Assembly (NCBI GenBank): GCA_003225315.1
Contig: QHZD01000019.1
Location: forward strand, 124,001-188,000
Source: Acidobacteriota bacterium
Lineage (GTDB): Bacteria; Acidobacteriota; Terriglobia; Acidiferrales; UBA7541
Direction: 5' to 3'
Length of the DNA stretch: 64,000 nucleotides
Shown piece by piece: positions 57,295 through 64,000 of the stretch (positions are counted from its first letter, which is position 1; each line of letters begins with the position of its first letter). The notes under the pieces are model-generated. The model was not told the DNA's origin, did not search any database, and saw nothing but the letters and a program-made list of their open reading frames with translations. A program made the translations under genes and the position numbers.

Positions 57295-58761
57295 CTAGGC
57301 CGGCGGAACAAACGTAAAAAACTCCCACATGACAGGCGCGTTAGAGGCCGACGCTGGAAGTGTTTTCACACCCAAGCCTTCGAGGATCAGTCGAAGCACA
57401 CTTTGGTGCTGGTAGAGAGTTGTAGACGAATATCCAGCCTTGGAAAACGCCGGGCTGACCAGCGCTGCCACGACGCGTCCGCCGCCATGCGTGTTGTCGT
57501 TCCCGGATTCGTCGAAGACGACGATCAAGAGGCCGTCCTTTTGAAAAGCGGAATTCTTGATCAGCGGATCGATGTTGGTCTTGAGCCAGGTATCCGCGGC
57601 ATTAAGACTGCAATCGTGCGCGTCGTCACATAAGTTGGGCACGATGAAGGAAAAGTCCGGCAAACTCCCGGCGGCGAGGTCTAACGGGAATTGCGTAAAG
57701 GGCACGAGGTTTTGTTGCTGCGATGCGGTGTTCTGTACGTCGGCTATATAGGCCAGCGGGTTGTGCCGTACGGCGTAGTTTCCCGTGTCGCCACCGGTGT
57801 AACCTACGGACGGCAAGTCCTCGGCGTAGGATTTCCATGTCTTCCCCGCCGCTACCAACTCCCGCACCACGTTGTTCGCAGAAACCGGAAAACTCTGCGG
57901 TGTTTGGCTGTCGTCGTTTGTCAGCACTTGTCCGGTGGTCAACATCATGTAATTGCCGATGGATGGGTGCGTGTTGGCGTAATACTGCGTTGCCGAACCG
58001 TATTGCGTCATGAGGCCGTTCAAATACGGCGCCTGGCTGCTGCCTACGACGTTCGCGTAGTTGGTGTTTTCTTCCACAACGATCACAACATGGCCGAACG
58101 GGGCCGCTGCGGCCGTGGCGGTGACAACTATCGTGAGGGGGGCCGAGGCGGAGTTGCCTGCGTTGTCGCTCACTTTGACGGTGAACGGAAAAGTTCCTGC
58201 GGCCGTGGGCGTGCTGCTAATCACGCCGGTAGTGGCGGCGAGCGTGAGCCCGGTGGGAAGGGAACCGGAGCTAATGCTCCAGCTATAGGGGGTTGTGCCT
58301 CCGGTGGCCTGCAAGGTGGCGGAGTACGCAGTCTGTAGCTGGCCATTCGGCAAGCTCGTCGTGCTGATTTGCAATTGCGGTGGCGGTCCTGAGTTCACAG
58401 TGAGCGTGGCGGCGCTGCTGGCCACGCTCCCTGCCGAGTTGCTGACGACGACGCGAAATTGTGCGCCGTTGTCTGCGGCTGTCGTAGCCGGTATGGTGTA
58501 AGACGAAGAAGTCGCACCGCCAATGGTTGTCCCATCCTTCTGCCACTGGTAGCTCAAGGGGGGCGTACCCGTCGCCGCTACGGTGAAAGCCGCCACCTGA
58601 CCTACAGACACGGTCTGGTTGTCCGGTTGGGCGGTAATCACGGGCGCTGCGGATGTCGATCCGCCGGAAGTTGTCCCCGAGCAGCCGCCCAAAAGGGAGC
58701 CTACAATGATTGCCGCCCAGGCGAACGCAGTCGAGCGCAAGAATAAAGAGATACGCATCAA
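57295..58761 (-). CDS. Secreted phosphoesterase (acid phosphatase family) with N-terminal Ig-like and putative-Ig domains
   Basis: PVITAQPDNQTVSVGQVAAFTVAATGTPPLSYQWQKDG; LPTGLTLAATTGVISSTPTAAGTFPFTVKVSD; FGHVVIVVEENTNYANVVG...SFIVPNLCDDAHDCSL; IVVFDESGNDNTHGGGRV. Confidence 0.88.
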   Translation of the reverse strand: MMRISLFLRSTAFAWAAIIVGSLLGGCSGTTSGGSTSAAPVITAQPDNQTVSVGQVAAFTVAATGTPPLSYQWQKDGTTIGGATSSSYTIPATTAADNGAQFRVVVSNSAGSVASSAATLTVNSGPPPQLQISTTSLPNGQLQTAYSATLQATGGTTPYSWSISSGSLPTGLTLAATTGVISSTPTAAGTFPFTVKVSDNAGNSASAPLTIVVTATAAAAPFGHVVIVVEENTNYANVVGSSQAPYLNGLMTQYGSATQYYANTHPSIGNYMMLTTGQVLTNDDSQTPQSFPVSANNVVRELVAAGKTWKSYAEDLPSVGYTGGDTGNYAVRHNPLAYIADVQNTASQQQNLVPFTQFPLDLAAGSLPDFSFIVPNLCDDAHDCSLNAADTWLKTNIDPLIKNSAFQKDGLLIVVFDESGNDNTHGGGRVVAALVSPAFSKAGYSSTTLYQHQSVLRLILEGLGVKTLPASASNAPVMWEFFTFVPPA

Positions 58762-59040
58762 TGGAATCCTTGAGGGCAGGGCGTGTTTGACGGCGACGGA
58801 TTCAAGCGCCGGTGAAGCCGATCCTCGGACGCGGTCCGTTTACGATTTCAACTTGAATTCAAGCTGGGGCTAGGTGTTCTTATGGACCGAGAATGGCCGC
58901 GTGCATTCGTCAGACTAAAGGGCGAACTGCTCACAAAGGCGAACAACTCTTGTTACATCGAAGAGGCGCTCGCTGTCAACACGGCATTCCACCGCGTCGA
59001 GGTGTAGTGGAGGACAGTCCGGTTCTAGATCTTCAGCGTA

Positions 59041-59052
59041 GGGGGTACCCCC
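59041..59052. repeat. Perfect palindrome GGGGGTACCCCC in non-coding gap
   Basis: Self-complementary 12-mer within the gap 58762-59364. Confidence 0.4.
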
Positions 59053-59364
59053 CATTACACGCATGACTGTCAAAATAAAGGGCTTACAAAATGGGCATCT
59101 TGTTAAGCGGCTGAATCTAAAGAGCTTGCTTTTTTTGTGGTCATGTTGACACAGAAATAAGCACAAGCTGAAAACGAATTTCTCATCAAAGACAAAGTCT
59201 CGCAGGACGATTGGCTTATTCGTCGCGGAGTTATCTACAGGAATAAGTATAGCACATAGAAAAGGAATGTCAAGGAAAAGTTGCGGCGGGTCGGAGTTTC
59301 TTGTAACGGATTGAAAATCAAGGAGGCTTGACTTTGGTGGCGTCGAATGGGAGCGACGCTGCGA

Positions 59365-61485
59365 TCAAGGTTTGGGGGTTGGAGGGGGAGCGGCGACTGA
59401 GGAAGCAGCGGGCTTGGCGGCTGGCCCGGTGGGTGAAGCGCGGTCGAGGGTAAAGCCCTGGGCTTGGTCGTTTTGGACGGCGCGGAGGAAGGCGTAGTAA
59501 TCGGCGGCGCGGTCGGCAGGAACCTGCCGTTGTAGAAAGTTGATATGGCGCGAAGCCGAGACGGTCTGTCCCTTTGCGGAGTATTGGGAAGCGAAGGTGG
59601 CGTAATCGCGCACGACGGAAGAGCCGGTTGGCGGGGCGACGGTCGTCCCGGTGGGAAGATGTAGAGTCATGTGCGTCTCGACTTCAAGCGGAGTGCCAAG
59701 CTCGATGGGCGAAACGGCGACGCCCGGGGCAGGCTTTGCGGGCAGATCAGGCAATCCTAGCTGGGGAAGCAGAGCGGGGATGCGAACGGGCTTCTTCGAC
59801 CAATCGACGAATTTGGGCTGGGTGATTTCGTATTCCACGGTGAAAGGTTCTTTTGTCGCGTAGGGATCGGATGCGGTGACGCCGGTCACTTGGCCGCGGA
59901 AGCCATCAGAGAGGGAGAGAAGCTGGGCGAGATCCTTCCATTTTTCTTTTGGCGACTTATGGAAGGTGAGCCGGAGAAGCAGTTCGTTGTCGCCACGCAT
60001 GGAGTAGTGAACTTTGGCGTTGAGATTGCCGTCGGCGCCGAGAATGGCATCGACTCTTACACGCTGCGACGCTGGAAAGGGCAAGTCCTTGGAAATATCC
60101 TCCAAAAACGAAATGTCCGTCGTAGGATGCAAAGGTACTGCCACCCCACCGCGCATATTGGAAGCAATCATTCCGAATGGGGCGACTTCAACGGACGGAT
60201 CGAGCCAAACTACGTGCGCGGCAAGGGCCGACATAACGAGAGGGTGGCTGAGAATTGAGGGAGTAGGAGGGGCAATCCGAGGGTGGGCACCGGAAAGAGT
60301 AAAAGCCGGCTGTGCCCGCAGCCCAACGGCGGTCGCGAGTGCGGACAACAGTACGCATTTTTCTTCCGGAGTGGCGTAGCCCGAGGACAAGATGTGTTCT
60401 GCTCCCCGGGACCGGAAGCCTGCGGAGTCCAACTGAAGATCAACTGTGGGTATGTTCTTAGAGACAAAATCGTAGAGGGCGCGGAGGTCGTCTTCCGGTT
60501 TGCCGCGGCCGTGGGTCAATTCGATAGCCTTGGCTTTAAGCTGAGGGGTAATCTGCAATGCCTTCTCGAATGATTTTTGCACCGCTATCTCAAACTCGGC
60601 CCAGCCTTTGAATGTGGTGAGAACAATATCCGATTCCACCGAAGCCAAGGGTAGGTCAAAGATCTTCCGTGACGTTTCGAGAGAACTCGAAGCAGTTGAA
60701 TGGCGCTTCCACAAGTAAATGAGCCTCGCTTCGGCCGCATCCCCAGATCGTATAGTTTCGTAATCGTGCGCTGCAATGGAAGTAAAGGGCTTCGAGTCGC
60801 GCGACGCAGGCAGATCTATCTCAAAGGATTCTTGCGTGACGATCCCTCCACGCGCGAAGTCGTGGGAAAGCCAGAAGTCGGGAGCGAGGGGGTGGTGTGA
60901 AGTGGCGGTGATGATGCGGTATTCGAGGATGTCGCCAGGTGCGAGGCCGAGGATGCGGACCGATTTGACGCGGACATCCTCGTAAGCGGGGGCGTTGAGG
61001 ACTGCGGGATTGGGATTGTCAGTGATAGCGCTGGGGAGAATGTCGGCGGTGCCGCCGCTGGGGTGAGTGATGTGAACGAGCGGGATTTCGATGGATTGGA
61101 AAGAGCGGTTGTAGTCGAAATTGATGCGCGCGAACTGGCGGACGCCAAGTTCGTTGTTGATGTGCACGCGAGTATGGACTTCCTTGCGGCTGTCGCCATT
61201 GACTTCGAAGCGGTAGTGGGTTTCTAGGAGCTCGATTTGAGCGGGGTTCTCTGGTTTCTCGGGAGGAGGCGAAGGCTTTGAGGCGGGTTTTTCGGATTGT
61301 TTTTGGGGAGCTTGCTGGGTTGGCGATCCAGGAGGAATAACAAGAGCAAATAGAAAAGACACTGCGAGCGCACGCAAGAGCGGATGGTAGGTGAGATGGA
61401 GTCGCAAGATGGCCCTCGCTGGCAGTTTAGAGCGAGGAGGAAAGTGCGTAAAGAGAGGGCTGCGGGCCGGTTGCCGGATCTGCAC
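59365..61485 (-). CDS. DUF3857 / transglutaminase-like secreted protein
   Basis: DUF3857-like N-terminus (ETHYRFEVNGDSRKEVHTRVHINNELGVRQFARINFDYNRSFQSIEIPLVHITHPSGGTADILPSAI) and transglutaminase-like core (LRALYDFVSKNIP). Confidence 0.8.
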   Translation of the reverse strand: MQIRQPARSPLFTHFPPRSKLPARAILRLHLTYHPLLRALAVSFLFALVIPPGSPTQQAPQKQSEKPASKPSPPPEKPENPAQIELLETHYRFEVNGDSRKEVHTRVHINNELGVRQFARINFDYNRSFQSIEIPLVHITHPSGGTADILPSAITDNPNPAVLNAPAYEDVRVKSVRILGLAPGDILEYRIITATSHHPLAPDFWLSHDFARGGIVTQESFEIDLPASRDSKPFTSIAAHDYETIRSGDAAEARLIYLWKRHSTASSSLETSRKIFDLPLASVESDIVLTTFKGWAEFEIAVQKSFEKALQITPQLKAKAIELTHGRGKPEDDLRALYDFVSKNIPTVDLQLDSAGFRSRGAEHILSSGYATPEEKCVLLSALATAVGLRAQPAFTLSGAHPRIAPPTPSILSHPLVMSALAAHVVWLDPSVEVAPFGMIASNMRGGVAVPLHPTTDISFLEDISKDLPFPASQRVRVDAILGADGNLNAKVHYSMRGDNELLLRLTFHKSPKEKWKDLAQLLSLSDGFRGQVTGVTASDPYATKEPFTVEYEITQPKFVDWSKKPVRIPALLPQLGLPDLPAKPAPGVAVSPIELGTPLEVETHMTLHLPTGTTVAPPTGSSVVRDYATFASQYSAKGQTVSASRHINFLQRQVPADRAADYYAFLRAVQNDQAQGFTLDRASPTGPAAKPAASSVAAPPPTPKP

Positions 61486-61526
61486 GAGTATTGAGACGGG
61501 TGCGAGGGAAAAAACAAAGAATTTTA

Positions 61527-61555
61527 CGCAGAGGACGCAGAGAGCACAGAGTACT
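61527..61555. repeat. Low-complexity purine repeat (ACGCAGAGGACGCAGAGAGCACAGAG-like)
   Basis: Tandem GCAGAG-like units in the gap before the M28 peptidase start. Confidence 0.4.
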
Positions 61556-61664
61556 CAGAGGAAGAAAGACAGAAGAGACAAAGCAGTTCAGAGAAAGAAA
61601 CCAGAAGGCGGCGGGTGCGTCTGAGAGCGTGATAGAGGCTGTTTGCGCGAGTGGCGTAAGGAGA

Positions 61665-63206
61665 ATGCGAATGCGGCGTGTCGTGGCTAGTGTGATGGTG
61701 ATGGCGTTGGAATTGTGCTTGGGGACGGCGCGGGCGGATAACCGGCCTGTGCCAAAGGGGCCGGACGAGGATGGTACGAAGCCGGCCCTCGTGAAGATTG
61801 CGGGCGAAGGGATGATGGATTCGCACGCGTTCCAATATCTCACTGAGCTGAGCGATGACATTGGCGCGCGCGTGACAGGATCGCCGTCGGAACGAAAGGC
61901 CGAAGAGTGGGGCGTGGGGAAGATGAAGGCCATGGGCCTCGAAAACGTACACAAGGAAAAATACCAGCTCTGGCGTGGATGGACGCGCGGCACGGCGCAA
62001 GGAGAATTGCTGCTGCCTGTTCGGCGGCCGTTGCACGTGGATGCAATGGGCTGGACGGGATCGACGCCAGCAGGGGGCGCGGAAGGTGAAGTCGTGGCCG
62101 CGAATCTCTTCGATATCGAAGAAGAGGTCAAACACACTTCGCGGCTTTCCGGAAAGATTGTGCTGGTGGTCATGAAGGGCGCTCCAAAGAAGGATGTGGA
62201 TTCGCTGTTTGCCATCTATGGAGATTTCCTGAAGGCGGGCAGCAAAGCGGGAGCGGTGGCGGTGATCGGGGGCCAGGGAGGATCGAAGGCCGTGGGAATG
62301 AATCTTACGCACACCGGGATACTTGGCTTTGACGCTGATTTTGCTATGCCGGTGTTGTCGCTGACCGCCGAGGATCAAGGGCAACTCGAACGATACGTCG
62401 AGAACGGGAAAAAAGTGCGCGTGCGCTTTAACGTGCAGAATACGTTTACAAGCGGGCCGGTGGAGTCGGCGAACGTGGTGGGAGAAATTCGCGGGCGCGA
62501 GAATCCAGAGCAGGTGCTGGTGGTGGGCGCGCATCTGGATTCCTGGGACCTGTCGGAAGGAACGACGGACAACGGCACGGGCTCGGCAAGCGTGTTGGCG
62601 TCGGCCGAAGCGATTGTGCGTTCGGGGATGAGGCCGCGACGGACGATTCGCTTTGTGTTGTTCACTGGAGAGGAGCAGGGGCTGGATGGTTCGTTCGCGT
62701 ACATGAAGCAGCATCAATCGGAGATGGCCAATCATTTGGGCAACCTGGTGCTGGATAACGGGCAAGGGCCGGTAAGGGAATTTCAATTAGGAGGGCGAGA
62801 CGATTTGGTGGCGAGCTTTCAGCCGTTTGCCCGGTCGCTTTCGTCGATTCGCAATATTGGCGTGACCGACAAAGTGGAAAGTGGAACGGACACGCTGCCC
62901 TTTTCGATGGCCGGATTGCCGGGAATCAACATGGATCAGGATTCGCCCGAGTACAAATTCACGCATCACTCGGCAGCCGACGCGTTGGAAGCGGTGAACC
63001 CAGACGTGCTGGCGCAAAACGCCACGTTGATGGCGCTGGCGGCTTACTGGATTGCGGACCGGCCGGAGCGTTTTGCATCGCCATGGCCCGTGGAAAAGAC
63101 CATGAAAATGCTGCGGGCCCAGCGCCAGGACGAAATGCTGAAGGCGTTTGGATTGTGGTCCAAGGAGTTTGCGGAAGCAGAAAAGAAGGAAGAAGCTCCG
63201 AAGTAG
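61665..63206 (+). CDS. Secreted M28-family metallopeptidase with PA domain
   Basis: Signal peptide MRMRRVVASVMVMALELCLGTARA; metal motifs VVGAHLDSWDLSEGTTDNGTGSA, FVLFTGEEQGLDGS. ORF opens at 61491. Confidence 0.9.
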   Translation: MRMRRVVASVMVMALELCLGTARADNRPVPKGPDEDGTKPALVKIAGEGMMDSHAFQYLTELSDDIGARVTGSPSERKAEEWGVGKMKAMGLENVHKEKYQLWRGWTRGTAQGELLLPVRRPLHVDAMGWTGSTPAGGAEGEVVAANLFDIEEEVKHTSRLSGKIVLVVMKGAPKKDVDSLFAIYGDFLKAGSKAGAVAVIGGQGGSKAVGMNLTHTGILGFDADFAMPVLSLTAEDQGQLERYVENGKKVRVRFNVQNTFTSGPVESANVVGEIRGRENPEQVLVVGAHLDSWDLSEGTTDNGTGSASVLASAEAIVRSGMRPRRTIRFVLFTGEEQGLDGSFAYMKQHQSEMANHLGNLVLDNGQGPVREFQLGGRDDLVASFQPFARSLSSIRNIGVTDKVESGTDTLPFSMAGLPGINMDQDSPEYKFTHHSAADALEAVNPDVLAQNATLMALAAYWIADRPERFASPWPVEKTMKMLRAQRQDEMLKAFGLWSKEFAEAEKKEEAPK

Positions 63207-63333
63207 CGGGTTGGGACAAAAAAGATTTGAAAGATTGCGGGCGGCGCGTGACCAGCGTGGCGCCCGCAATCCTCTTTGAGCGGCCCAGAGAGCGTGGAAC
63301 TGTGATAGAAACTCGTCCGTGGAGGACGGAAGA

Positions 63334-64000
63334 ATGAAAACAAAGGCGCTGGGCCTGATGGTTTTTCTCTTGCTTTTCGGCTCGCAAGGCTGGACACAAG
63401 AGAAGGCGCAAGATCGCAGAAAGTTTCTCGATCCGAAGACACCGGTGAGCGATGATCCGCGACGCACCGTCGTGAAGCCGGGACCGCGAGGGCCGGAAGG
63501 CACGGTGGTTCTGCGCAATGGAAGAATCTTTGATGGCACGGGAGCGCCTGCGCGGGAGGGCACGCTAGTTATTGAGAGGAATAAAGTTGTAAAGATTCTG
63601 CTGCCCAGCTCGAACGAATGGCCGAAAGACGCGCACGTGGTGGACGTTTCGGGAAAGACAGTCCTGCCGGGCCTGATCGATCTGCACACCCACCTGACGT
63701 ACCCGCTCAACCAGGAAGATATTGGAGTGGCGATGAACGATGCCGACGCGACGCTGCGAGCCGTCGAAAAGCTGCGCTATTTCATCGAGAGCGGAATCAC
63801 GAGTGTGCGCGATGTGGGATCAAAGGGAGATGTGACGTTCCGGCTGAAAGTGTGGGTAGCTGAGAATCGGATTGCGGGGCCACGGGTGTTTCCTGCGGGC
63901 GCATTCATCACGGGCGAGGGCGGACACTCGACGGAGAACACTCCCGATGAAATCATCGGATTGATGGGCGCAACGCGGCTGGCCTCGGGGCCAGATGATT
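63334..64000 (+). CDS. Secreted amidohydrolase, truncated by window end
   Basis: My translation from ATG 63334: MKTKALGLMVFLLLFGSQGWTQEKAQ...VVLRNGRIFDGTGAPAREGTLVIERNKVVKI...GKTVLPGLIDLHTHLTYPLN; open to the end of the window. Confidence 0.88.
   Translation, partial: MKTKALGLMVFLLLFGSQGWTQEKAQDRRKFLDPKTPVSDDPRRTVVKPGPRGPEGTVVLRNGRIFDGTGAPAREGTLVIERNKVVKILLPSSNEWPKDAHVVDVSGKTVLPGLIDLHTHLTYPLNQEDIGVAMNDADATLRAVEKLRYFIESGITSVRDVGSKGDVTFRLKVWVAENRIAGPRVFPAGAFITGEGGHSTENTPDEIIGLMGATRLASGPDD

Noticed and set aside
58915-59166. 83-aa minus-strand ORF (MCLFLCQHDHKKSKLF...)
   Set aside because: No homology recognised, no convincing SD, and lies in the repeat-like gap; insufficient support.
1-64000. 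CRISPR arrays, rRNA, tRNA, transposases, integrases or phage genes
   Set aside because: No regularly spaced direct repeats, no rRNA-like sequence, and no mobile-element protein motifs seen in the ORFs on either strand.

Overview
This 64 kb window is an ordinary-looking bacterial chromosomal segment. Gene content suggests an Acidobacteriota relative: an Oar-type TonB receptor, KorAB, SpoIIE phosphatases, a bactofilin and an L13-S9/S2-Ts-PyrH-Frr block. This taxonomic call is inference. About 48 protein-coding genes are supportable. They include a PilB/GspE ATPase with a C-terminal receiver domain, KorAB 2-oxoacid:ferredoxin oxidoreductase, tandem PilZ, LexA, a receiver-like/trypsin fusion, pyruvate carboxylase, an ATP-grasp ligase, a bactofilin, a TIG-repeat protein and a membrane formate dehydrogenase operon. 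They also include a MacA/FtsX-type ABC system, FHA-GAF-SpoIIE and GAF-SpoIIE phosphatases, an Fsr-like MFS transporter, a GH127 enzyme, the ribosomal block, DUF3857, an M28 peptidase and two amidohydrolases, one truncated by the window end. No rRNA, tRNA, CRISPR array, prophage or transposase was found. The main observations are: (1) fdhA is split in the ORF track by an in-frame TGA at the known selenocysteine site, followed at canonical distance by a SECIS-like hairpin; (2) a membrane protein fuses a degenerate receiver domain, lacking the phospho-Asp and Lys, to a coiled coil and a trypsin-like protease; (3) structured 5' leaders precede rplM (alternative pairings) and rpsB (four stems); (4) an orphan Phd/YefM-type antitoxin has a perfect operator palindrome containing an apparent extended -10 and a leaderless start, with no toxin next to it; (5) a gene-poor accessory island at about 26.9-28.1 kb carries an operator-like inverted repeat, a strong promoter and dispersed repeats, one of which recurs 29 kb away.
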